In this document: positions 54,716 to 64,000 of the stretch, piece after piece
Numbering within the stretch: the stretch's first letter is position 1
How the letters are laid out: every line of letters begins with the position of its first letter
Assembly (NCBI GenBank): GCA_035578175.1
Contig: JAQMRL010000003.1
Coordinates: 94,409,969 to 94,473,968, forward strand
Origin: Catonia carolina
Taxonomy: Eukaryota > Arthropoda > Insecta > Hemiptera > Achilidae
DNA length: 64,000 nucleotides
Direction of reading: 5' to 3'
Notes under the pieces: generated by a model
The model's input: the letters and a program-made list of their open reading frames with translations, nothing else
The model's database searches: none
Told to the model about the DNA's origin: nothing
Made by a program: the position numbers and the translations under genes

Positions 54716-56185
54716 GCTTAACGAACTAGAGACTGCAGAAGAAGGCGGAGCATAGTGAACTAGATCACAGCACAGAGCCAATTGACTTTCGTTAATCGTA
54801 TCCTGCTTTGTCACGCTGTGGTTCCACTGTGGAACATAGCCTAACAAGAAGTCAGCAGAAGTTCGGTGGAACAGAGTGTGACTTAGCGAAGGGGCAACCT
54901 CACACCCGACCTTGGCTGCTATTGGCTAGATCTCATCTGCAGTCTTTAGTTCGTTGGGGTATAGTAATCGGTCGCAAGAATTGACTGTGAAAACGTTGTA
55001 TTCGTGAAATTATTTATTACTTTACTGCACCAAGAAATTAAAATTATATTGTTAATTAATTATATATATAATTGAATTAAAATTATTTCTGTGAAATTTA
55101 TTTTTTGTAGTAATAATTTTTTTATTATTAGGTATTAATAGCATTTTCACAATTAATTGAAAGATTAATAGTCTAAAACAGTCCTACGAATAATATACCA
55201 CTAATAAGTACGCTTCAAAAAATAATTTTTCAATAACAAAAAAACCCCAAATCATTCACATTAATCTTTTAGAATTTCTTTCAGATAATAAAAATTGAGA
55301 TTATCAGAATTAAAATGTATTATCAACGTAGAAATCTAAATATTTATTTTGTTACTTTAAAATTTAACAATTAGAAGCTCATTCCTGCTAACATTGTGAC
55401 AATACCTAATTATTAGCATATTCAACAACGTTTATTGAAGCAAATAGGAAAAAATAAACCTCAAATTATTAAAAAAAAAACACGAAAAAGAACGAAACCC
55501 AAACATACATTTAAAAAATATATAGGTGCATTAGAATGTAGAAATAATGCAAGCATATTCGAGAGAAATTCAGCGAGCGTATTTTTTATTTTTAATTAAT
55601 TATTGCAAAACCAATTCAATTTTAAATTCTAACAAGAGTTCATTAATTAAAACTAGTTCGTTGAAAAAACATACTAATACCGCTTAAATGTAAATTTAAT
55701 TAATTGACACAGTTTTATGTAAATTACGTGACCTACTAAAAACACATTTATAATAAAATTGTCAATTTGGATTGTATAATGAAACCATTTAAAATCGTAT
55801 AATATGTTGTTTTTACAGCACAACACATCGGAGGAATCAGTTTCTATAGGATTAATACTAGTGAATTTAAAGGTAACTGTAGACTAAATCATAATGGATA
55901 ATTTAAATAATAAAATCAAAGTAGATTTAACAAATATAATACAATTTTCTAAATAATTTACAGCCGCATGTATTTCGCAAGTAAATGCATGCATTTTAAT
56001 TTTTAAATTAAAATTTTAACATTGATAAAACGTATTGTAATGAAAACTGTAAATATATAATTGTAACAATAACGAAAAACAGTTTTGAAATTTTATTAGA
56101 AAAATACATAAAATATACAAACCGTGCAATCATTTTAAGTAGGTATTTATTTGTCTGAGCTACCAGTCAGTGCAAATTAATTTTA
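54716..56185. other. No gene; imperfect inverted repeat at 54703-54975
   Basis: AACGAACTAGAGACTGCAGA (54720) is nearly the reverse complement of CTGCAGTCTTTAGTTCGTT (54939). The bases between are less AT-rich than the flanks. From 54990 onward the sequence is AT-rich and unassigned. Confidence 0.45.
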
Positions 56186-56190
56186 ATAGA

Positions 56191-56265
56191 TGCATTGTGG
56201 TATAGTGGTCTCTTAACCACCTTATGAGAGAGACATGGTCGAATAACCGAAAAGTCGATATGTAG
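56191..56265 (+). repeat. Possible tRNA-like SINE head
   Basis: TGGTATAGTGG (56198-56208) fits a pol III A box and TGGTCGAATAAC (56236-56247) a degraded B box at normal spacing, with stem-like GTGGTCTCTTAACCAC between them. No SINE body matching families 1-3 follows. Confidence 0.35.
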
Positions 56266-56480
56266 AACTTTAGCTCATTTATGTCACATTAAACGAAGAA
56301 TTCATTATACAGGAAGTTTATAAAAGAACTTCTCGATTTTTAAGTAAATCATAATAAAATAACCTAACTAGTTAAAAGCGTTTGGTTTTCATAGTTGTCA
56401 GGTATGTCGTAAAGTTTTAATTTGTTGCATTGGCTAACCTGTTAGTTAACTTGCCTGACCTTCACGCCGTGTCAGTCTGC
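56266..56480. other. Probable 5' flank or non-coding end of the transposon below
   Basis: No terminal inverted repeat could be defined, so the transposon's left boundary is unknown. Confidence 0.35.
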
Positions 56481-56485
56481 CAGTC

Positions 56486-57110
56486 ATGGCATCACCGCAG
56501 CAGAAAGGACAGTGCGTGATTTGGTTTACAGAGAAGCGTTCAGTTATTACAGTTCAGTGTAATTTTTGGCGCGAGTACGGTCATACTGCGCCTACGAATA
56601 GAACGATTCTGCAGTGGTTTAACCAGTTTAAGGCAACAGGCAGCGTCTTGAAAAGGACTTCTCCAGGCAGGCCAACTGACCGCGTTGTTGGTCCTTTCAT
56701 ATTTGCCGAAAAACCATTAACGGAACTCATTACTGTTGTATGTTAGAGCAGTTCGCCTTTCCACAGATTGACGATATTGAAGATGAAAAAGGATTAATTT
56801 CCTTCCAGCAAGACGGCGCTCCACCGCATTACAACAACTGTGTCCGTGCTGCATTAAACATTCATTTTCCAGGCCGGTGGATCGGAAGAACAGGCCCGAT
56901 CCCATGACCACCAAGAAGCCCAGACATTACACTGCTAGATTTCGTTTTATGGGAGCATGTTAAAAACATTGTTTACTCGGAGAAAATCCGTGACATTGAA
57001 CATCTACAGGAGAGGATTTTAGCAGCAGTAGCAGCAATAACCACCGTTATGCTGATAAGTATGTGGGAAGAAGTGGATTACCGTTAGGACGTATGCAGGG
57101 CAACGAATGG
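56486..57110 (+). pseudogene. Mariner-type transposase with N-terminal DUF4817-like helix-turn-helix; central deletion
   Basis: From ATG 56486 the frame reads MASPQQKGQCVIWFTEKRSV, later RTILQWFNQFKATGSVL and SPGRPT: the N-terminal helix-turn-helix of a transposase group widespread in arthropods. Directly after, it jumps to VVGPFIFAEKPL, which normally follows the first two-thirds of the DDE region, so roughly 100-150 residues, including the first catalytic aspartate, are deleted. After a frameshift near 56740 it continues LEQFAFPQIDDIEDEKG, SFQQDGAPPHYNN (second catalytic aspartate), FPGRWIGRTGPIP-stop-PPRSPDITLLDFVLW (third acidic site, TGG changed to TGA at about 56907), ending near ATNGAHIK (57099-57122). 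Confidence 0.85.
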
Positions 57111-57124
57111 TGCACATATCAAAG

Positions 57125-57395
57125 TTTATTAAATATATACAAAAGTACTTGAAAAATTTCTCATCCAGAATGTATTATCATATAAGTTTTTCTTTTAATT
57201 AAATCTATTTAAATAATACTTGAAATCAAGGAATCTTTTATAAAAATCCTGTATTTTATGATGTAACACAACGTGGATCCCGAAATTAACGACATATTGT
57301 AAGATATTAAATTACTCAGTACTGTACACGTACCACACCGTAGGTATGGTAACAACTTATAGTGTATCTTGATTTCGCTTTTCCTATATTGATAC
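57125..57395. other. No gene recognised
   Basis: Short spacer between the transposase relic and a jockey insertion. Confidence 0.5.
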
Positions 57396-57401
57396 ATTAA
57401 A

Positions 57402-58097
57402 ATTTTTTTTTTCTCTTTAATTCTTTATTTACAACTGTAAAATGTTAAAACCAGCAAATGTGACGATTATCATAATACTGTAAATGACATGATAGGCATG
57501 AGAGGAGTAGGGCCCCCATTGGTGCCTCCCCAAGAATGAAATTTGTATATCAAATTAGCATGTCTCTACTCCAGCGTCTTTTAAGGCGTCTAGGAGGATT
57601 ATCAGGTAAATGGACGGAGGAAAGTGAACACACCAGGGGGTTCTCGTGTTCGTGTGACTTGTCGTGAAAGCATTTGTATAGGTATTCAATGGAATTTTGT
57701 ACAAGTGGTGTTTTCAAATCTATATGTAAGGTTTTGTTGCTAACGTAAAGAGGTGCTTTTGCTATAAGGCGTAATGTTTTTGACTGGAATGCTTGAATTC
57801 GTTGCAAGTTAGAGGGTTTGGTTGAACCGTAAATTTGGGATCCGTAGGTCCAAATAGGTTTCAAAAGAGAACAATATATGCGTAATTTTTGTGCCATTGG
57901 TAATTTTGAACGTTTGTGAAGTAGGGAATATAGAAGTTTAAGTCGGGAATTCAGTTATAAACGTTTCCGTCTGATATGTGTGCTCCAAGTTAGTCGTTTA
58001 TCAAAAGTCAGACCGAGATACTTGACCGTATCTGTTTTTGTGAGAGGTTCATTGTCTATGTATACTGGTGGGCAATCACCATGACGGAGTGTGAAAA
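57402..58097 (-). mobile_element. Jockey-like subfamily A, 5'-truncated copy
   Basis: Nearly identical (well over 90% by eye) to 50479-51180, including the 3' UTR and poly(A) tail (T run at 57402-57411). Truncated at 58097 within TTTCACACTCCGTCATGG on the minus strand. No clear target-site duplication. The minus frame carries one premature stop, TAA at 57957-57955 (TTA in the 50-kb copy), so it is a dead copy. Confidence 0.9.
57550..57897 (-). pseudogene. Jockey reverse transcriptase, C-terminal fragment
   Basis: 115 codons open after the premature stop: LLKPIWTYGSQIYG, LRLIAKAPLYVSNKTLHIDL (NAP changed to KAP), RRLKRRWSRDMLI. It differs from the 50-kb copy by a handful of residues. Confidence 0.85.
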
Positions 58098-58200
58098 AAA
58101 TGTGTAAAAATTAAATAAAATTTTACAGTACAGTACATTATATATAAAAAATTATGCAGTATACTTAAATGCAATTTAGTTTGTCATAATCTTGCTATGT

Positions 58201-58640
58201 GCCCATAACAGTCAGATGTGGTGTTAAATTATTTGCACTCAATCTGCTAAATCCAGGGCTACAAAAAATAGTTCTGTTTCTTATCATATGGTCAGCCATT
58301 TATATGACCGCATAAGTAAAGAACGGACGAGATTAGTCCGTTAGAGATTAGGATTAGAGATTAGGACGAGATTAGAACGGAAGACATTAGTCTGAGTTAT
58401 CTCCTCTGAGAGTAAAGAATTTCATTATATAGCCACACGCTATAGTGATTGAAGTGAAGGTATCATTTGGAGGGTGGAAAGTAAATGCTTTTTAGAGAGC
58501 CTGGTATACTGATAAGCATACTTCTCCACTCATGGAGGAAAACAATGGTAAGCAACCTCACTCCTCGTTTTATTAGTAAAAACATTAAAGGTTCAAACCA
58601 GCCTTTCAGCTGATGACCTAAACAACGACAACAACAATGT
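58201..58640 (+). repeat. Family A repeat, copy 6, with internal expansion
   Basis: Near-complete from GCCCATAACAGTCAGATGTG (58201) to the AAC/GAC tail (58622-58637). Between 58322 and 58392 a GAGATTAG/GACGAGATTAG motif is tandemly repeated, lengthening the copy by ~35-40 bp. Confidence 0.85.
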
Positions 58641-58844
58641 TGTTGTAGGCTATTGTTCAACGTATCGTAGAGCTGTTTCTAAAACGAATTGTATATAAAA
58701 CTAAGTACCTGGCCGCCTCCACAGCACTTTTGGTTATGAACTAGTTAGAATATCGAAATTCCGGGATTGTTAAGTACCTGAATATTTAATAGATTCAAAA
58801 AGAAAATCACTGAATTGACTAATTTTAAATTCAATTAGTTTTTA

Positions 58845-59035
58845 AATTTATTTATCTAACGTCGCATCAACTACAATGGTCCTTAGCCACGACGTTGGGT
58901 TGTAACTTACTGTGTATAATGAAGGATAGATGATTTTTTTGTAACGTATGAAAACATGGCGTGCTTGAACGCGATTCAAACCCACGACCGGATGAAGAGA
59001 GGTGAGCACGTTACCAACTGCGCCAATGCGGTCGG
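58845..59035 (-). repeat. tRNA-derived SINE, family 1 (long-tail subtype)
   Basis: Minus strand: A-box region GGCGCAGTTGGTAACGTGC (near 59022), B-box-like GGGTTTGAATCGC (near 58983), TTTTCATACGTTACAAAAA (near 58950) and a 3' part TTGATGCGACGTTAGATAAA (near 58870). Matches the 44.25-kb copy. Confidence 0.85.
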
Positions 59036-59039
59036 TAAT

Positions 59040-59745
59040 TAATATTTGTTTGGCAGATGTAGAACAACATATTGGCTTAAAGGTCCGTGAAATTCTCCAA
59101 AATTCAGTACCTAAAATAAGGACAGAAATGATAACGCCAATCTTCGTTAAAGTATGGTACTACAATTTAAACTATTTATAATTTTAAACTATTGAATTAA
59201 ATAATCTACCCACTGAATTGTGTAATAACTTACAATAGTACTTTAATTACTTGTCATGTCCTGTACTTCCTCGGGAGTCTTCTGGAACGCCATTAACAAG
59301 AATAAAGAAAATTATATTATCGTCCAAAATTTTGATGTAAACAAATGGGTTTAAATCAGAATTTAGGTTTAGTAAAGAAATTGAAACAGTGAAGCAATTT
59401 ACATTATTTTCCTCGTGGCGTTGAAAAGTACGACTGGTTAGCAGTATGTCCTACACACTAAAAAGCTCTTACACTTCCTTACTGCATTTGGCAACGTCAC
59501 TTGGTTCACCACTGTATTATACAGCGTTTACTACAGTGGCTGTGTCGTAGTAAAATCTATTACCTTCAGAGGAGATGACCCGTTTTAGTGTCACTTACAC
59601 CTTTTTATCTTTCCTTCTAAAAGCATCTATTGTATTGTTCTTTTTGACCGAGATAAAGATAATACGGAATGTTTTTCATATTTACTTATATAAACCTGAC
59701 CGTTATTTACCCAAACTTACTTAATATTAATTGATCGTTCCATTA
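59040..59745. other. No gene recognised
   Basis: A weak, family A-like GAGGAGATGACC/ACCTTTTT segment at 59560-59620 may be another decayed scrap. Otherwise unassigned. Confidence 0.4.
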
Positions 59746-59750
59746 GTGAA

Positions 59751-60562
59751 AATCTGGTGTGAAACACTCACACTACTTACTCTTGCCAATGCAAATAATG
59801 AACACTATAACCTAAAATTTGTAATAAAACATAAAAAATAAATGAACAACTAACCTCAAAAATATAATTTTTTTTTAAACATGAGTAAATTATGCAAAAT
59901 GAAAACCAACCTTAGTTTGGCTTAATAATATGGCTAATCATTTTTTGACGCTAAACTAGGATTTGTTGAAAAAAAATTCTTTAAATAAGAAGTGTAGATC
60001 TTTTAATTTCCTATATATTTGATCATGTGAACTTTAATCGTAAAATGCATACTACGAACAAAATCTTAAAAAAATCCATTTTCTTACAGATTTTCATGAA
60101 GATAACAGAAAATCTCTATTACCGCTAAACTAAGCTTTATAAAAAAATTATTGAAATAATATTTGTAGATTATTTAATTGTCTACAACTTTGATACCATA
60201 CATTTTTGCCCTACAATGCTAATTAAGGCCTCGATCTTTAAAACAAAAACATTTTTTCTACTAGAGAACAGCCTACCCAAGAATTTCAGCAGACATGTCG
60301 TATACCTTATCATGTAGGGTATAAAAAATATAGTAATTGAGGCGATTTTTAAAAAAACCGTAGGAGCCATTTTTGAGAAAATCGCAAAAAAGTAAAATAT
60401 GATACGATCAACTACTACTTCCGGTTGACCAATTTTGATGAAAATGTTTGTGTCGGGTCCCCTAGTGGTACCTAACTTAAATTTTAGTTTCAAGTTCGTA
60501 CGATGTTCCGTTCTTGAGATATTTTGTTCACATACACACACATTTACGCACGCACACACGGA
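59751..60562 (+). mobile_element. Family H element, lacking the 3' end (H7)
   Basis: Begins TCTGGTGTGAAACACTCACA (59753), 5' motif ACTTACTCTTGCC (59775-59787), contains the duplicated core and the GGTTGACC segment (60422), and ends just after a short CA tract (60533-60560). The post-CA segment and 3' inverted motif are absent. The minus frame 60182-60559 is an artefact of this repeat. Confidence 0.8.
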
Positions 60563-60564
60563 TG

Positions 60565-61320
60565 CGCATCTTATTAGTATTAAATCGAAAATTTTACTTA
60601 TTCAACAAGACTTACTGCCTTTTTCGCATTCAGCCTCTCATTTGTTTATCTACATTCATTTTTTAACTGAAACCGTTACCACTATTATTGTGTTAATTTA
60701 ATAATTTATAGTAGTTAAGACAATCAGTTAAATAATAAACAATTTATTTATAGAGCAAAATACAAACAATACAGAAATAAAAGTCATGCAGTCGGTTTTG
60801 AAGAATGAAAGAGATGCAGAACGAAGAGAACATTATGGTTGGTTACGTCACCATAATACGTACAGAATAAAGTAAACAGAAATGCTGCATTTGACGTAAC
60901 AATCTGACACATGTGGCGGTACTGAATTATACGTGTACTATACAGATGATGCAAACATGAGTGGTGTGATAAAGGATTCGCAAAATAGCAAACATATACA
61001 CACATAGACGTATTCATATTTAGTAGTTAGTAACAATACCGTCAGCTTCTGCTGGTGGTGCCATGTGTAACCTCGCAATTCAACCATTCATTTTATGTAT
61101 AAATTTTACTATGTATTCGTGTAGGATTGAAATACTATAATCTAATCTCAACATTTATAAACAATGGGGAGCTTTATTACTCGTATTAACAAAGTGAAAT
61201 ATAATTTGATTGCTGGTAGATAAGATGTTTGACTACTTTTTGTTATAAACTTCTTTTATAAATATTTCACATATTAAAAAAAAAATAAATCTAAATAATT
61301 TTAACCAATAATTTTTATCA
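60565..61320. other. No gene recognised
   Basis: The 77-codon minus frame 60784-61017 and the plus frame 60435-60701 show no family motif. Confidence 0.45.
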
Positions 61321-61424
61321 CCAGTGCGCCTCATTAATGTCCGCGCTAAAGATAATAGGAACCTAAGTTTAAAGTTCAATGATTAAAAGAATATGGCATC
61401 GATTTTAACGAACTATTATGTCAA

Positions 61425-61647
61425 ATTAATACACTGTTTAATTCTGCGTTGAACGGTGAAAACTTGTAGTTTTTATCTGTAATTTTAAAAGTGATATTGA
61501 CATGAACACAAAAGTTTCCATTTTTAAAACATTTTACGAATTATGCAAACTGATTGGCCTATAACTCCGTAAATAGTCATCCGATTTTAGTGAAATTTCA
61601 TCAGAATATAAGTATGAGTGTTTCTATCGTGTGCACTGAATCACAGG
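61425..61647 (+). repeat. Family X repeat, left arm
   Basis: About 220 bp, with weaker similarity extending left to ~61330, is the imperfect reverse complement of 63305-63520. Shared landmarks: TTAATTCTGCGTTGAACGGT (61439), TTTTACGAATTATG (61532), GGCCTATAACTCCGTAAATA (61557), GCACTGAATCACAGG (61633). Non-coding. Confidence 0.8.
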
Positions 61648-61720
61648 ACCGCAAAGTTTTTACTTTTTATATTTTTACTTTTTTCCTTGACAATGGAAAT
61701 TTTCCATTTTTTAACTTTTC

Positions 61721-63090
61721 TTGAAGTCTGGAAAACCGTATTACCTACCTTCATCCTACCATCCCATCAGTCTCCTAGCGACAACAGGAAAATTGTTCGA
61801 ACGCCTCCTATTACCACGCTTGCAGTTGCAATACGAAGACTACAACATCATTCCGCCTCATCAATTTAGATTTCGGCCTCTATTCTCGACAATACAACAA
61901 CTGCACCGAATTGTGAACTTCATTTCGGAGAGACTAGAAAGAAAGGAGTACGCCACTGGAATTTTCCTGGATGTCAGTTCCGCATTCGACAAAATATGGC
62001 ATGATGGACTACTTTTTTAATCGAAACAGATTTTGAGTGACTTGTACTATTTAGTTATAAAGTCATTTTTAAAGTAAGTCTTTTTTAAGGTCCAGCACGG
62101 TACTACTTACTCTGAGCTGCACAAAATTAACGCCGGAGTACTCGAAGGGGTAATACTATCCCCATTTTTATATAGGGTATTTGCATCGGATATGCCAATT
62201 TTGGACACATCGGTAACCGCGACGTATGCTGACGACACAGCAATGGTTGTACGGGAAAAGAGCACGGATGAGGTTTCCAGGTTAGTGCAGCGATATCTTT
62301 AATTAATACAGAACTGGCTTACCCATTGGCGTATTAAGATGAACCCAATTAAGTCAACACAGGTTACGTTCACCCTATGACGTCAAACTTGTCCACCTGT
62401 GATGCTGAATAACATTCCTATCCCCAAGCCAGAGTGGTGCAATATCTTGGCAGGCGACTAAATTGGAAGCATCATCTGCGTACGAAACGCTTAGAACTTA
62501 ACCGCCGCCAGAAGCTACTCTTCTGCTTAATTAACCCTCGATAAAAATTGAACATCCGTTCCAAAATTTTAATATACAAAACCCTTTTCAGATCAATCTG
62601 GACTTATGGTGTCCAGCTCTTTGGAGTAGCGGCAGAGAGTAATTTAAAGTCGATCCAGGCTTTTCAATCAAAATTCTTAAGACTTGCATCTGGCGCTCCT
62701 TTATATGTAAGCAAAAAAACCCTCCACGACGATTTAAAAATTCCGACAGTAAAGGAGCTGACCGCGTTCTTGTATAATGGCCAACATCGCCAGCGTTGGT
62801 GATTTTGGTAACGTGCTCGCCTCTCATCACGCGGTCTTGGGTTCGAATCCCACTCGGGCATGGCATTTTTTCATACGTTAAAAAAATTCATTTCATCCTT
62901 CACCGTCTGCATTAGCAGCAATTTGCGAAACAGTCGGACGTTAAACCAAAAAAAAAAAAAAAATTGTATAATAAATTTCACGAACGATAGATGTCCATCC
63001 AAACCAACTAGCCCGTGATCTAGCCACAAGGCGCTTCCCACCTGTGCGACGTCTCAAGCGAAAATGGAGTAGAGACCTCTTAGTCTAAAT
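61721..63090 (+). pseudogene. Jockey reverse transcriptase, broken in several places
   Basis: Fingers and palm: SSYHPISLLATTGKLFERLL (61748), HQFRFRP, FLDVSSAFDKIWHDGLL (61967; motif A with AFDxxWH). After a stop at 62018 the frame resumes as INAGVLEGVILSPFLY (62129; usually PQGSVLSPxLY) and ATYADDTA (62219; catalytic YADD at 62225-62236 intact). Downstream are NWLTHWRIKMNPIKS, a frameshifted linker, LFRSIWTYGVQLFG, SKFLRLASGAPLYVSKKTLH (62668) and, beyond the SINE, RRLKRKWSRDLLV ending at TAA 63088-63090. At least four disabling changes besides the SINE. Confidence 0.9.
62779..62963 (+). repeat. tRNA-derived SINE, family 1, inserted in the jockey relic
   Basis: Flanked by TTGTATAAT (62770-62778 and 62964-62972). 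The A box is weakened (TGGTGATTTTGG, 62796-62807) while the B box GGTTCGAATCC (62840-62850) is perfect. Same short-tail subtype as 23.6 kb (CATTAGCAGCAATTTGCGAA, GGACGTTAAACC), ending in a 15-base A run. Antisense frames 62588-62866 are translations of the SINE and are not genes. Confidence 0.95.
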
Positions 63091-63304
63091 AACGGATAAT
63101 ACCCGTAGTTGTAAACGGAGAATGTACCACTAGGTACCTCTTCTCCTTAAAGCGAAACTCCCCACCATTATTTAAATATCATAAGTTATACGGAAATTGT
63201 ACAGCTCAATGTACAGTACCATAATAAAAATAAAAAATAAATAAAAAATATTTTGTAGATGTAAATAAATGTAGATATGAAAAGTAAAAAAAAAAACAAA
63301 CTGG

Positions 63305-63520
63305 GCCTGGGATTCAGTGTACGCAATAGAAACAGTCTTAATATACTCTTGACGAAATTGGATGAGTATTTACGGAGTTATAGGCCAATAAGTTTCCATA
63401 ATTCGTAAAACGTCTTCAAAAACGGGTACTTTTTTGTTCTAATGTCAATATAACTTAAAATTACAGATAGAAATTTCAAGTACTTACCGTTCAATGCAGA
63501 ATTAAAAATGTATTAATTTT
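63305..63520 (-). repeat. Family X repeat, right arm
   Basis: Reverse complement of 61425-61647 at roughly 75-80% identity by eye, with landmarks TATTTACGGAGTTATAGGCC (63368) and ACCGTTCAATGCAGAATTAA (63486). Weaker similarity continues to ~63640. Confidence 0.8.
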
Positions 63521-63524
63521 ACAT

Positions 63525-63728
63525 ACAGTACGTTAAAAACAGGTTTCTGTTATTTTTGACGTGGGCATTAGATCTTCGGTTTCCGATTAGAGCCAGCAAA
63601 ATTGTAAACGTTCAAATTTTTACATTGAACAAATTGTTTTTATTCCGTGGTTACTCTTAAGTATTATTAACTTAACCCATTCAGTCAAGAATTTTTATCT
63701 TAGAATTTTAAAAAAATTATTATATTCC
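63525..63728. other. No gene recognised
   Basis: A TTAACCCATTCAGTC string at 63672 resembles a piggyBac-type end, but no partner was found. Confidence 0.4.
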
Positions 63729-63730
63729 TA

Positions 63731-64000
63731 CCCATCGGGTTGGTCTAGAGGTAAAGTCATCGCCAAAATCAGCTGTTTAACAGCTGATTTTCGGAGACGA
63801 AGGTTCCTGGTTCAAATCCTAGTAAAGGTAGTTACTTTTATACGGATTTGAATGCTAGACAGTGGTTACCGGTGCACTTTGATGGTTGGAGTTCAATTAA
63901 CCATACTCTCTCAGGAATTGTCGGCCTGATTCTGTACAAGAGTACACCTCATTTACATGTCATATATATCATCCTCATCTCATTGGGTCATGGGGTTGCT
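63731..64000 (+). repeat. tRNA-headed SINE, family 3, runs off the window
   Basis: A box TGGTCTAGAGG (63741-63751), a perfect 13-bp palindrome AAAATCAGCTGTT/AACAGCTGATTTT (63765-63791) in the anticodon-arm position, B-box region TGGTTCAAATCCTAG (63810-63824), then GCTAGACAGTGGTTACCG, TCGGCCTGATTCTGTACAAG and CATCCTCATCTCATTGGGTC. Collinear with 45264-45545. Confidence 0.85.

Larger units (their letters stand above)
61716..63290 (+). mobile_element. Jockey-like retrotransposon, subfamily B, split by a SINE
   Basis: The largest retrotransposon relic in the window: about 1.4 kb of reverse transcriptase plus 3' UTR and an A-rich tail (63286-63297), 5'-truncated at ~61716. A 185-bp SINE with its duplication sits within the last 100 codons. 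The 3' UTR (TAACGGATAATACCCGTAGT at 63090, GCGAAACTCCCCACCATTAT at 63152) is found alone at 17.4 and 41.6 kb. Confidence 0.9.

Noticed and set aside
56191..56265. A functional tRNA gene
   Set aside because: The B box is degraded and acceptor-stem pairing is not apparent; at best a SINE head.
62588..62866. Two minus-strand frames sharing a GIRTQDRVMRGEHV or WDSNPRPRDERR-type start
   Set aside because: These are antisense translations of the tRNA-like head of a family 1 SINE; the same peptide appears at 23.5 and 44.4 kb for that reason.
63672..63690. TTAACCCATTCAGTC as a second piggyBac-type end
   Set aside because: No inverted partner with TTAA was found within several kilobases.
1..64000. 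CRISPR array, prokaryotic operon or integrated bacterial or viral gene
   Set aside because: No regularly spaced identical repeats, no ribosome-binding-site-led gene strings and no viral structural or replication motifs were seen; the content is eukaryotic transposon debris.

Overview
The window reads as arthropod nuclear DNA, most likely from an insect. It is AT-rich and gene-poor, and its recognisable content is decayed non-LTR retrotransposons (jockey-like and RTE-like), tRNA-headed SINEs, mariner-type, ISXO2-type and piggyBac-type DNA transposon remnants, and long (CA)n tracts. A hemipteran or similar large-genome insect is plausible, but nothing here fixes the species. No bacterial-type gene, operon, rRNA gene or intact tRNA gene is visible, and no complete protein-coding host gene can be supported.

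Layout: 1-5 kb holds a ~400-bp repeat (family A), a Z-DNA-prone AC/GC tract and an antisense RTE relic. At 5.4 kb there is a compact heat-shock-type promoter followed by a 26-codon ORF and no recognisable heat-shock protein gene. Two jockey tails and an RTE insertion ending in (GAA)n lie at 6.7-8.5 kb. An array of degenerate tandem units lies at 11.4 kb. 13-20 kb carries RTE, jockey and family A copies, including a target-site-duplicated RTE at 17.8 kb. From 21 to 60 kb a ~0.9-1.0 kb repeat (family H) recurs seven times plus one detached end. It has inverted repeats near both ends, an internal tandem duplication and a (CA)n tract near its 3' end. CpG-rich patches at 38.2-38.5 kb and 48.7-48.9 kb are the best candidates for host gene regulatory DNA; the first contains a possible minus-strand first exon with a GTAAGT donor. 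A 611-bp piggyBac-like MITE with TTAA ends and a nested SINE lies at 40.2-40.8 kb. The last 3 kb is a nested stack: two inverted copies of one repeat flank a jockey relic, which is itself split by a SINE.

How the parts relate: these are layers of insertion, not a pathway. Target-site duplications can be read for several SINE, RTE and jockey copies and give partial relative ages. The RTE copies carry short GAA tails, and one has grown into a 60-bp GAA microsatellite; family H carries (CA)n tracts to many sites. Coordinates of repeat boundaries are read by eye and may be off by 5-20 bases unless a target-site duplication is given.
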